Assembly (NCBI GenBank): GCA_021201295.1
Contig: JAJQFE010000022.1
Location: forward strand, 62,001-126,000
DNA from: Tannerellaceae bacterium
GTDB lineage: Bacteria; Bacteroidota; Bacteroidia; Bacteroidales; Tannerellaceae
DNA length: 64,000 bases
Direction of reading: 5' to 3'
Position 1 is the first letter of the stretch; each line of letters opens with the position of its first letter. Positions 49,648 to 57,959 of the stretch are shown here, in pieces. The notes below the pieces were generated by a model. That model was not told the DNA's origin, did not search any database, and was given only the letters and a program-made list of their open reading frames with translations. Made by a program: the position numbers and the translations under genes.

Positions 49648-50298
49648 ATGAAACAAATGATATTAATCGGAGCAAGCGGATTTGTAGGTTCCGCTATCCT
49701 CAAAGAAGCCCTCTCAAGAGGTTATCAGGTAAAAGCAGTCGTTAGAAATCCGGAAAAAGTAACCAAAAAGAGTCCTGATCTGACAGTCGTAAAAGCCGAT
49801 GTATCTTCAGCCGCTACGGTGGCAGAAGTAGTCAAAGGAGCCGATGCGGTGATCAGCGCCTACAACCCAGGCTGGACCAATCCCGATATGTATGATGAAA
49901 CCCTCGCCGTCTATCCCGCCATCCTTCAGGGAGTCAAACAGGCCAGAGTCAAACGGTTACAGATAGTAGGCGGTGCCGGAACCCTCTTTGTCGCTCCGGG
50001 TGTACGGGTTGTGGATACAGGAGTCATTCCACAGGAAATAATGGGTGGCGTAAAATCATTAGGTGAATTTTATCTCCATACGCTGGTTAATGAGAAAGAG
50101 ATCGACTGGGTATTCTTCTCTCCGGCAGGAACCATTACTCCGGGCAAACGCACGGGTAAATACCGTCTGGGGAAAGACGACCTGATTACGGATGCACAGG
50201 GAAACAGTAACATTTCCGTGGAAGATTATGCGAAAGCCATGATCGATGAACTGGAAAACCCACAGCATCATCAGGAACGGTTTACGATTGGCTATTAA
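49648..50298 (+). CDS. NAD(P)-binding Rossmann-fold protein (NmrA/atypical SDR)
   Basis: 216 residues. N-terminal motif LIGASGFVGSAILKEALSRG is the glycine-rich dinucleotide site (GxxGxxG); RNPEKVTKKSPDLTVVKAD and ADAVISAYNPGW follow the atypical SDR/NmrA pattern. Family members act as NAD(P)H-dependent reductases or redox sensors. No catalytic Tyr-xxx-Lys is evident. A TACCTTTG box at 49576-49583 could be its promoter. The PNPOx-like gene starts 10 bases after its stop, suggesting an operon. Confidence 0.88.
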   Translation: MKQMILIGASGFVGSAILKEALSRGYQVKAVVRNPEKVTKKSPDLTVVKADVSSAATVAEVVKGADAVISAYNPGWTNPDMYDETLAVYPAILQGVKQARVKRLQIVGGAGTLFVAPGVRVVDTGVIPQEIMGGVKSLGEFYLHTLVNEKEIDWVFFSPAGTITPGKRTGKYRLGKDDLITDAQGNSNISVEDYAKAMIDELENPQHHQERFTIGY

Positions 50299-50308
50299 AA
50301 CCTGAAGC

Positions 50309-50713
50309 ATGTTAGAAAAAGCATTCATGTTCCTTGCAGAACATAAAGAAGTTGCTTTTGCCACCGTGGGTAGTGACGGTAAACCTAAACTTCGTGTTTT
50401 TCAGATCATGAAACAGGAAAACACAACCGTTTACTTTGCCACTGCCCCCGGTAAAGAAGTTCACCGCCAACTCCATGACAACCCCTCTATCGAAATGCTG
50501 GGTATGGAGGGGAATATATCCGTACGGATCAGTGGAGAAGCCAGCTTTGATGTCCCAGAAGAAGTCGGGAAAGAAATATATGATACGAACCCCGTATTAT
50601 CCCGGTTATATAAAGCGTATACCGATCTATCCTACTTCCGTGTTCCGGTCCGGAAATTGGATTACTTTGATTTAAGCACGACACCTCCGGTATTTAAAAG
50701 TTTTAATCTGTAA
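50309..50713 (+). CDS. Pyridoxamine 5'-phosphate oxidase-like flavin-binding protein
   Basis: 134 residues, split beta-barrel (PNPOx-like). FLAEHKEVAFATVGSDGKPKLRVFQIM and VYFATAPGKEVHRQLHDNPSIEML are the typical FMN-binding strands. Family members bind FMN, F420 or haem; a reductase or general stress role is likely. Follows the NAD(P)-binding protein closely. The 278 bases after it to 50991 contain nothing I can call beyond a doubtful coding remnant around 50790-50870. Confidence 0.88.
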   Translation: MLEKAFMFLAEHKEVAFATVGSDGKPKLRVFQIMKQENTTVYFATAPGKEVHRQLHDNPSIEMLGMEGNISVRISGEASFDVPEEVGKEIYDTNPVLSRLYKAYTDLSYFRVPVRKLDYFDLSTTPPVFKSFNL

Positions 50714-50991
50714 ATAAAAGGTATGTGAAAACAAATTTTTGACCTTTACTGACCTATTTAAAAGAATAGATACAGTCGGGAGCTTAAATAGTAGGAGAGG
50801 ATCTCTCCGTTATTATCGCCGGTGGCCAACAGTATGAACACAGCGGATCACTTCCGAAAGTCTGGACAGACTAACCGGACAGTCACCGGATTTAGCGGTC
50901 ATCATTACCTTACTATAGATCTTTCCTGAAACTTTTATCAATCGTTTTTGTTTTACATATGCTCCCAGGGACCATTTTATAAAAAATAGGT

Positions 50992-52098
50992 ATGCATTAT
51001 ATTACAGAACTTCTGAAAGGAGACAGTGCACATTTAGTCTATAGTAGCCTGATATTCCTGGGAGGAATTATTCTGGTGATTATACTATACAGGTATATAC
51101 TGAACAAACTGATAAAAAAAGCCAGACGTTCCCAGACCTGGATAGATAATTTTGTCATAGAGATGCTACGGGTTCCTTTCCTCTGTTTGCTGTTGTGGGT
51201 AGCTGTTCGCATCTTCAGCCAAAGTATTTTTTATGACAGCAGGATTATTGACACTGTTAACCATGTACTTCAGATCCTGTTGATTATTACTATTGGGTGG
51301 ATATTCCTTCAACTTAATAATATTCTGTTCTATTACCTGGAAAAGAAAGTAGAGAAAGAGAATGAAAACCGTTACGAAGTCCAGAGCAGCATTACTAAAT
51401 TCACGATATTCAAAAAGTTACTGGTTGGGTTGATCACCATTGTGATAGTGGCCATCTGCCTGATGACTTTTGACCGGATACGAACGTTCGGGATCAGTTT
51501 GCTGACTTCGGTAGGGATTGCAGGGATTATTCTCGGCTTTGCCGCCCAGAAAAGTATCAGTATGGTGCTAGCCGGGATCCAGATAGCTATTACCCAACCC
51601 ATCAAACTAAATGATCTGGTCGTAATCGACGGCGATAGCGGACGTATTGAAGAGATAAAACTAACCTACGTGGTGGTAAACTTATGGGATAAACGGCGGT
51701 TGATCATCCCTGTCAATTATTTCCTGGAACAGAAATTTGAGAACTGGACCCGCTATAGCTCCGATATTATAGGGGCTGTTTTTATCTATGTTGACTACCG
51801 GATTCCCTTAGATAAGTTAAAAGAAAAATTAGCAGGGATTGTCAAAGATGACCCGAACTGGGATCATAACCTGTGTAGTCTGAATGTAAATAACCTGAAA
51901 GAGACCTGCATTGAACTCCGTGCCTTAGTCAGCAGTGAAGATGCCGCCAAAAACAGTAACCTGCAATTCGCTATCTGGGAAAAAATGCTACAGTATATCC
52001 AGACTGATTTTCCCCAATATCTAACGCAGACCCGGATTCATCTGGTCAACGGCGTAAACCCTGCCCCGTCTGTCCAGCCGGAGAAGCCTGTGGGTTAA
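50992..52098 (+). CDS. MscS-type mechanosensitive channel
   Basis: 368 residues. Two or three N-terminal helices precede the pore helix region LLTSVGIAGIILGFAAQKSISMVLAG, the MscS signature, and the beta domain (PIKLNDLVVIDGDSGRIEEI, LIIPVNYFLEQKFENWTR). Homoheptameric inner-membrane channel that opens under hypo-osmotic tension. No extra domains beyond a short Pro-rich tail. Intact. Confidence 0.95.
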   Translation: MHYITELLKGDSAHLVYSSLIFLGGIILVIILYRYILNKLIKKARRSQTWIDNFVIEMLRVPFLCLLLWVAVRIFSQSIFYDSRIIDTVNHVLQILLIITIGWIFLQLNNILFYYLEKKVEKENENRYEVQSSITKFTIFKKLLVGLITIVIVAICLMTFDRIRTFGISLLTSVGIAGIILGFAAQKSISMVLAGIQIAITQPIKLNDLVVIDGDSGRIEEIKLTYVVVNLWDKRRLIIPVNYFLEQKFENWTRYSSDIIGAVFIYVDYRIPLDKLKEKLAGIVKDDPNWDHNLCSLNVNNLKETCIELRALVSSEDAAKNSNLQFAIWEKMLQYIQTDFPQYLTQTRIHLVNGVNPAPSVQPEKPVG

Positions 52099-52188
52099 TT
52101 TCCTGTGGTTAGGTTCAACTTTTAAGCAAACAGTTTGTTTTAATTATAAAAGGTTACCACAATATTATTCTATCTAAAACAATCTTTT

Positions 52189-52779
52189 ATGAAGAATTCA
52201 AAAGAAATGCATGCGCTTATCAAACAACGGGGTACCAATCAACTCGACGATCTTACTTTAGGACTGGTCAATGCCATGAAATACAGCCGTTCGGACATCC
52301 TCTATCCGGATTTCGGTGATGTCAAACCGGGTGAAGGAGTGGAGCCGGAATGGTTTTATGAAGTATACAGGGGAACCAACAACTTCTCAGAGCTGACAGC
52401 TATTAACCAGTACATATCCCAGGAAGCACTTTTTGACGATATCGGCGAACTGATGATGGGAATCGCCCTGGTTGAAATGAAACATATGGATAAACTGGGA
52501 GATTTTATTTTATCCCTGAAAGGCCAGGTAACCCAGGAGTATGATATCAGATATGTCGCCTATAGGAAAAATGCCCGTGAAGCCGTACAACTGGGCATAG
52601 AGTCGGAAACCAGTACCATTGCCGAGTATAATAAACTATTGAAAAAAGTAAAAGAGCTTCCTGTGAATAAAACAACACTTACTACCTTCCAGCTCCTGTC
52701 CAAATTGATCGCTGATGAAACCCATCATATTTCCCTGTTCCGTGAATGGCTCAACGAGCATCCGGAATCCGAAAAATAG
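52189..52779 (+). CDS. Ferritin-like di-iron/di-manganese carboxylate protein
   Basis: 196 residues, predicted four-helix bundle. Metal-ligand type motifs sit in successive helices: NNFSELTAINQYISQE, GIALVEMKHMDKLGD (ExxH), STIAEYNKLL and ADETHHISLFREW (ExxH). The pattern fits the rubrerythrin/manganese-catalase-related ferritin-like superfamily rather than storage ferritin. Probable role in peroxide or metal handling; cytoplasmic. Stands alone between MscS and a metal-binding domain gene. Confidence 0.78.
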   Translation: MKNSKEMHALIKQRGTNQLDDLTLGLVNAMKYSRSDILYPDFGDVKPGEGVEPEWFYEVYRGTNNFSELTAINQYISQEALFDDIGELMMGIALVEMKHMDKLGDFILSLKGQVTQEYDIRYVAYRKNAREAVQLGIESETSTIAEYNKLLKKVKELPVNKTTLTTFQLLSKLIADETHHISLFREWLNEHPESEK

Positions 52780-52958
52780 GATCCGTTTTTACTTAGGTTG
52801 GCTGCATTCGTTGGGATAGGCTTTAAGAGTAGATTTTGTGTGGTTATTGAAGTGGCGGGCGAGGACGAATGTACGGTTGAGTGAAACAAATTATCTGGTT
52901 GCGACCGGTGAACTGGAAAAGTAATGTATCTTTATGTGGTAAATATATCCACAAATAA

Positions 52959-53180
52959 ATGATCGCGATGAAGAAAGTATTCCGCATACAGGGCATGGCG
53001 TGTGGCCATTACCGCAAATGGGTTAAAAAAGCCTTACAGCGTATACCCGGCCTACAGGCTGTGGTGACGCTGGATCCACCCGTAGCAACCATAGAATTTG
53101 CCGGTACGAAAAAAACACCGGAGGAATTACAAAAAGCCGTGTCTGAGGCGGGAAATTATATTTTGTCAGAAACAGAATAA
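52959..53180 (+). CDS. Heavy-metal-associated (HMA) domain protein with one Cys lost
   Basis: 73 residues, single ferredoxin-like HMA fold as in copper chaperones. The metal loop reads QGMACGHYRKWV, where the family has GMxCxxC; the second Cys is Tyr, a change explained by one G-to-A transition (TGC to TAC). Copper binding should be impaired. The rest of the fold (VKKALQRIPGLQAVVTLDPP, AVSEAGNYIL) is intact. The start may be the internal ATG at 52968. A hairpin terminator follows at once. Confidence 0.85.
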   Translation: MIAMKKVFRIQGMACGHYRKWVKKALQRIPGLQAVVTLDPPVATIEFAGTKKTPEELQKAVSEAGNYILSETE

Positions 53181-53183
53181 ATC

Positions 53184-53228
53184 CATAGGAAAGGATAGGA
53201 GCAGTGTGGTGTCCTGTCCTTTCCTATG
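53184..53228. terminator. Hairpin terminator after the HMA gene
   Basis: CATAGGAAAGGATAGGA (53184-53200) pairs with TCCTGTCCTTTCCTATG (53212-53228) with one mismatch. It sits 4 bases after the HMA stop and could also serve the minus-strand small frame to its right. Confidence 0.8.
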
Positions 53229-53236
53229 AAATCCCT

Positions 53237-53372
53237 TTATTTGATCCGGTTCCAATCCATTAATATAGCATCGAGGAAACTGTATACCCAATCATTTCCA
53301 TTGACTTTGGAGGTGGGTTTTAATAAAGAGGTGGCTGCCTTTTCACTATTTGTTGTGTAAGTGCTGTTCATT
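53237..53372 (-). pseudogene. Possible small protein gene, frameshifted in an A run
   Basis: The minus strand begins MNSTYTTNSEK after an A-rich leader; adding one A to a five-A run gives KAATSLLKPTSKVNGNDWVY then SFLDAILMDWNRIK and a stop at 53237, about 45 residues. The reconstructed peptide is soluble, with no recognisable family. The flanks of the 351-base gap 53181-53531 hold only this and the terminator. Speculative. Confidence 0.3.
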
Positions 53373-53571
53373 TTTTTTCTTTTTTTCCATACCCATACGT
53401 TTACGTTATTCAATCAGGTTCTATAACAGAAGACGATTCATAGCGTAAAATATTTTAGAAAAGATAGATGAATTTAATTTCCTCTCCTTTTTTTCGGATG
53501 AGCATCCGTAAAACAGTAAACTCTTTTTCCTGGTGAACTGTTTGTATAGGAAACTCATATTCCATATAAAA

Positions 53572-53820
53572 ATGACAGTAGAACAATTAGAAAAAATGGC
53601 ATCCGATATGTATCATTCCTCAGCGAATGATCTTCCCGAAACGCATCTTTCCTACCGGGAAGACTGGATGGCACATAAAATAGAAATGGCTATTCAGGAA
53701 AAAGGACCTTTGTTCAGGAAACTTTTAGCTGCAGGTACCCGGATGGAGGTAATCCATTTGTTACGGGGAACCCATATCGATAAAACCTACGCAGATGCCT
53801 ATGATTCTCCTGATGATTGA
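53572..53820 (+). CDS. Short protein of unknown family (paralog A)
   Basis: 82 residues from the ATG at 53572, chosen because MTVEQLEKMASDMYHSSAND aligns with the start of the next gene (MTIQDLEVLAADLYKDAEES). Mostly helical, acidic, no signal peptide or cysteine. Shared block: YREDWMAHKIEMAIQEKGPL here, DWMARKLEEDIEENGAM in the paralog. I do not recognise the family. The paired arrangement upstream of a tiny membrane protein and a CPBP protease is the only clue to function. Confidence 0.65.
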   Translation: MTVEQLEKMASDMYHSSANDLPETHLSYREDWMAHKIEMAIQEKGPLFRKLLAAGTRMEVIHLLRGTHIDKTYADAYDSPDD

Positions 53821-53905
53821 TTTTGTGGAACTCTTCTAAACACTTACTATCCGATTTCTGTTTTCAATAAAGTATCAGAAATATTCATTTTAAATAGATA
53901 AAGTT

Positions 53906-54489
53906 ATGACAATTCAGGATTTAGAAGTATTAGCAGCTGATCTGTATAAAGATGCAGAAGAATCTTCCCCTATTTTCGGGTATACGAAAAAAAGGACTGG
54001 ATGGCACGAAAACTGGAAGAAGATATTGAAGAAAACGGAGCTATGGTGAAACAGTATTTAGCCTATGAGGACACAGATGGTGTTTTAAATGACCTGGAAC
54101 AACAATATGATAACAGTAAACATCATACCAAACATACCCAGGATAAAGACGAGGATATAACCGGTAAACAGGGTCTGGAAAATACAAAAGAAAAAGATAA
54201 ACTCACAGACCGGAAAGAAGACCGGATCGTGGATGATGCCGGTGACACGAAAGATGATAGGACTACAAAGGAATGGGAGAATGTAGAAGATCTGAATGAT
54301 CAGGATAATTTCCAGGATCCGGAAGGTGAGTTGCTGATCATTGAAACAGATGATGAAGTAATTATTTTTGAAACAGAGAATGTAGAAGACAATATAGAAG
54401 ACAATGGAGAGTATACTCCGGAAGATAAACCGAAAGCCTCTTCGTATGCGTCAGGTGCCTCTTCCCGGGCCGGGAAATGCCATTGGTAA
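53906..54489 (+). pseudogene. Paralog B with long acidic tail, one-base frameshift
   Basis: Starts at 53906 as a copy of the preceding short protein (MTIQDLEVLAADLYKDAEES), loses frame near the GGG at 53978-53980, and resumes as WMARKLEEDIEENGAMVKQY. One extra G gives VYEKKDWMARK, matching paralog A. Beyond the shared 80 residues it carries a tail of about 110 residues rich in Asp, Glu and Lys (for example DLNDQDNFQDPEGELLIIET) ending ASSYASGASSRAGKCHW, with a single Cys three residues from the end. Function unknown; the tail may be an add-on. Confidence 0.6.
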
Positions 54490-54522
54490 AAGCCGGTAAA
54501 AGAAAATAGTTCTGATAAATTT

Positions 54523-54554
54523 CCCCATAAAAAATGTCTGGTTTTTTTATGGGG
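54523..54554 (+). terminator. Hairpin terminator after paralog B
   Basis: CCCCATAAAAAA (54523-54534) pairs with TTTTTTATGGGG (54543-54554) around a short loop. Confidence 0.75.
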
Positions 54555-54575
54555 GAATGGAAATATAAAGAAGAC

Positions 54576-54695
54576 ATGACAAAGAAGAGACAACAGAGAA
54601 TAGGAATGATTGTAGGTATAGTATTGATTATTTTTCTTTTACTTTACTGGCTGGTCGTTACCTTAGATCTATCTGCCTATTATGGTGAATGGTAA
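54576..54695 (+). CDS. Tiny single-helix membrane protein
   Basis: 39 residues: a basic start (MTKKRQQRIG), one hydrophobic helix (MIVGIVLIIFLLLYWLVV) and a short outside tail ending YYGEW. It lies between the short paralog pair and the CPBP protease. Clear topology and a start just after a terminator make it plausible; no family recognised. Confidence 0.5.
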   Translation: MTKKRQQRIGMIVGIVLIIFLLLYWLVVTLDLSAYYGEW

Positions 54696-54763
54696 AATCT
54701 TCCTCTGTATACTAAAAAATTATAAATTAAATTCTATCTTAGCACGCCATATAAGATTCATTC

Positions 54764-55621
54764 ATGATGTGGCGAAAAATACTATATTTCCCTTTTACCC
54801 GGCTGATAACGGGTGTTATTATCATACTGGCACTAACTTATGGCATCCAGGAAGGGTGCCGTTTCCTGTCTAAAACCCTGCATATTGGTCTCTATTACAG
54901 GTTTTTGATCCAGCACATCAGTATGGCTGTTCTTGTCCCGCTGGGCTATGTCCTGTTTTACCGGTGGTATGAAAAGCGAAAGATCACCGAGTTAACGATG
55001 CAGGGCTTTTTCCGGCAGATGGGAGCCGGTCTGCTAACCGGCTTTGTATTCATGTCGGCTGTCATGGCTTGTATTGCCTTATGGGGTGTCTATAGAGTGA
55101 ATGACCTGCATATAGGCTCCTACCTGTTACTAGCTTTCGCCGGAACTGTTTCTACCGGAGTAATAGAAGAAATCCTCTTACGGGGTATGGTTTTCCGTTT
55201 AGTGGAGGAGAAGTTAGGCACCTGGTTATCCCTGTTAATTTCAGCTTTTTTATTTGGCTTCCTCCATATCTGGAATGATGAAGCAACTGTCATGTCCTCT
55301 GTAGCTATTTCCCTGGAAGCAGGGGTTTTATTAGCTACCGCCTATATCTACACCCGTAATTTATGGTTCCCCATTTTTCTTCATGCAGCCTGGAATTTTA
55401 CCTGTGGAGATATCTATGGTGCCCCTGTTTCCGGATATGTACCGGATCAAAGTCTTTTCATGAGTGAGATAGGAGGTCCTGAATGGCTGACAGGTGGAGG
55501 TTTTGGACCGGAAAATGCCGTACAGACAGTTCTTCTGGGATTACTATCAGGTGCTTTATTTATGATCTTTGCTTATCGTAAACAACAGATTATTCCTCTT
55601 TTCCGGAGGAGCAATACCTGA
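54764..55621 (+). CDS. CPBP family intramembrane metalloprotease
   Basis: 285 residues, about eight membrane helices. Motif 1 VIEEILLRGMVFRLVEE (EExxxR), motif 2 FGFLHIWND (His) and motif 3 FPIFLHAAWNF (HxxxN/B) are all present, so it should be catalytically competent. CPBP (Abi/CAAX) proteases act in prenyl-protein processing, and in bacteria also as bacteriocin immunity or maturation factors. The last helix and Arg-rich end are normal. Confidence 0.92.
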   Translation: MMWRKILYFPFTRLITGVIIILALTYGIQEGCRFLSKTLHIGLYYRFLIQHISMAVLVPLGYVLFYRWYEKRKITELTMQGFFRQMGAGLLTGFVFMSAVMACIALWGVYRVNDLHIGSYLLLAFAGTVSTGVIEEILLRGMVFRLVEEKLGTWLSLLISAFLFGFLHIWNDEATVMSSVAISLEAGVLLATAYIYTRNLWFPIFLHAAWNFTCGDIYGAPVSGYVPDQSLFMSEIGGPEWLTGGGFGPENAVQTVLLGLLSGALFMIFAYRKQQIIPLFRRSNT

Positions 55622-55699
55622 AAATCAGAAATCGCTGTTTTTGTAATCCGCCTGAATAGGATGAATTTCATCCACTGTTCCAAAATAAAATATTTCAAC

Positions 55700-55707
55700 T
55701 ATATTTG
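55700..55707 (+). promoter_or_regulatory. Bacteroidota -7 box (TATATTTG) before the sigma-factor remnant
   Basis: TATATTTG matches TAnnTTTG, 70 bases upstream of the sigma-factor reading frame. No TTTG is visible near -33. Confidence 0.4.
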
Positions 55708-55776
55708 TTTGTCTATTTTTTATATCGTGGTGGGATATTCTACACAATAAACATATAACACTGACAACCCTGGATC

Positions 55777-56333
55777 ATAAAGGAAAAAGAAGATCATACG
55801 GAATTTTCAAGAATATATACTTTATATTTTCCTAAGATGGTACGTTTTGCCCAGGAGTATGTTGTTTCGGAAGAAGAAGCCCAGAATATTATCCAGGATC
55901 TGTTTCTTTATTTATGAGAACACCAGGATACCCTTAACGCCGTATCGAACCTGCATGCGTTTCTGTTTACCCTGACGAAAAACCGGTGTATTGATTTTTA
56001 CCGGCAGTATACCCGGATGAGTCAGAAGAAAAAGTCATTGGATGCTTTACAGGAATATGAATTATGCCTGAAAATGGAGGCTTTGAAACAGTTTGATGAA
56101 AATATGTTTAGCCTACAGGACATTGAAGAGGTCCTGAATAATGCGGTGAATCATCTGCCTGATAAATGCCGGGAATATTTATTTTTAGCCGGATGGAGGG
56201 ATTAAAGCATGAAGAAATTGCCCAACAATTAGATATATCTGTTCATACGGTACAAAACCATATCTCGTTGGCTATCCGCAAACTAAAAAACGAACTGAAA
56301 GATTATTTGCCCTTGTTTCTTTTTATTGTGTGA
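55777..56333 (+). pseudogene. ECF-type sigma factor, start, nonsense and frameshift lesions
   Basis: Region 2 (FSRIYTLYFPKMVRFAQEYVVSEEEAQNIIQDLFLYL) and region 4 (KHEEIAQQLDISVHTVQNHI, SLAIRKLKNEL) of a Bacteroidota ECF sigma factor are recognisable. The first codon of the expected KEKEDHTEFSRI start is ATA (55777), perhaps a lost ATG. A TGA at 55915-55917 replaces the expected Trp in LYL*EHQDTL. One base is missing near 56188-56196, where ending YLFLAG should continue MEGLKHEEI. With three lesions the gene is dead. No anti-sigma (FecR) gene follows; the next gene is the beta-propeller. Confidence 0.82.
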
Positions 56334-56508
56334 CCTGGTGAAGTGTTCCAAAACCACCGTGCTCCCGTGTAGGAAACACAGGAACATAGTAGTTGAAGGG
56401 AGTTGAATGGTTTTCAGGAAAATCATGGATATAGGAAAAAGTGGATCTTTTTACCCGGTGAATGGAAAAAATATGTATTCTTGTGATAGTTAATATATAC
56501 CCATACTT

Positions 56509-57658
56509 ATGAAAAGAACACTACCCGTTTTTATTAGCCTGCTGTTTGCTTTACTTACCGGCTGTGGAGAAGGGAATCCACCGGCAACAGCAGATTGGAT
56601 CACCATAGATATTACAGCAACTTATCCTGAAAAGGAATTCATCCTGCAGGATTTTATGGATGTGGAGTATGTCGTGCTGGAAACCACGGATGAGTTGATT
56701 ACCCAGGGCGTCGTGAAGGCTATAGGAAATGAGTTCCTCTTAGTGACCAACCGGGTGGACGGGGATATTTTTATCTTTGACAGGAACGGTAAAGGTATCC
56801 GGAAGATCAACCGTTGGGGGGCAGGGGAATGAGGAATATCAGTAGACTACAGAGCTTGTCCTGGATGAGGATAACCGGGAACTCTTTGTCAGTGACTATT
56901 ATGCAGGAACTATATTAGTCTATGACTTATACGGCAACTTTAAAAGAAGTTTCAAATTCACAGATTCCGGGTATTATACCGATCTGTTTAATTATGACCG
57001 GGACCACCTGCTGGCTTATAAACATGATGAGCTGACAGAAAGGGAAAAGGATCCCTCCTGCCATATCCTTTTTTCCAAACAGGATGGAACGGTGATCCGG
57101 GAAATTCAGGTTCCTGTTAAGGCAGTGAAGACACCCAATATCCTGATGGAGGAGATGACTGTCATCACTCATTTTTACACGACCTTTCCCTATCAGGGGA
57201 ACTGGCTGCTGATGAATCCTTCCTCTGATACGGTGTACTGCTATCTGCCGGATGGTACTATCCGACCGTTTATAGCCAGAACTCCTTCCATACAGGCTAT
57301 GGATACGGAAATATTTCTTTTTTCGTGTACCCTTACGGAGCGGTATTATTTTATGCATACCCTGAAGAAAGAGCTGAATGCTGCCTGGAAATTCCCGGTG
57401 ACGGACTTAGTCTATGATAACCAGGAACATACTATATATAGGTATACCGTCTGCAATGAGGACTTTTCAACCAAAAAAACGGTATCTATGAAGGCAAAAC
57501 CTGTCCACCAGGAAATCGCAACCTGGCAGTCTTTAGATGCTTTTATGTTAGTGGAGGCATATGGGAACGGAGAGTTAAAAGGCCGGCTGAAAGACATCGC
57601 AGCTGAACTGGATGAAGAATCCAATCCGGTCCTTATGCTGGTGAAGCATAGGAACTAA
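56509..57658 (+). pseudogene. 6-bladed beta-propeller lipoprotein, frameshift and nonsense
   Basis: Lipoprotein signal (ISLLFALLTGCG; Cys at about residue 20) then a 6-bladed beta-propeller of the Bacteroidota kind (VEYVVLETTDELITQG, VDGDIFIFDRNGKGIRKINR). At the G6 run 56816-56821 the frame slips; with five G the reading continues QGNEEYQ, then TAG (56843-56845) where Gln or another residue is expected, then TTELVLDEDNRELFVSDYYA. The remaining frame is open to 57658. Surface lipoprotein of unknown binding role. It follows the dead sigma factor. Confidence 0.82.
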
Positions 57659-57683
57659 CCCCTTGCCTGGTCTGTCCCCATAT

Positions 57684-57804
57684 CCGCAGGGCCGGTTGTT
57701 CATTTCCGCAGGGCCGGTTGTTCATTTCCGCAGGACTAAGTCCGGTTATCCCTGCAGAGACGCCTAACTCCCCCTGCGGGCGTTGACAACCGGCCCTGCG
57801 GAAA
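57684..57804. repeat. 22-bp tandem repeat with inverted copy
   Basis: A 22-bp unit beginning CCGCAGGGCCGGTTGTTC occurs at 57684-57705 and again at 57706-57727, with a partial third start at 57728. Its inverse ACAACCGGCCCTGCGGAAA at 57786-57804 pairs perfectly over 19 bp with 57703-57721. The resulting hairpin is GC-rich (unlike the surroundings) and has no T tail, so it is not a standard terminator. It occupies the gap between the propeller remnant and the fimbrial operon. Confidence 0.75.
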
Positions 57805-57959
57805 ACGACAGCTGTTCTTTTTTCGATCCGATACGTAAAAAGACATTTAATATTCTAAATGTCCTGCCTCTTAAGTGTTAAAACCGGAAATCTCTTTTAA
57901 CTAAAACCGGAAAAGATTGTTTCATAGCTAGATAAACTTAACTAAATAGATTTAGAATT

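Noticed and set aside
50780..50880. Possible coding remnant (GEDLSVIIAGGQQYEHSG reading)
   Set aside because: Too short, with stops on both sides, and no family recognised; not reported as a gene.
19242..56845. Stop-codon reassignment (TAG or TAA read as Gln)
   Set aside because: TAA, TAG and TGA all end intact genes at normal lengths here, and the affected genes also carry frameshifts, so reassignment would not rescue them.
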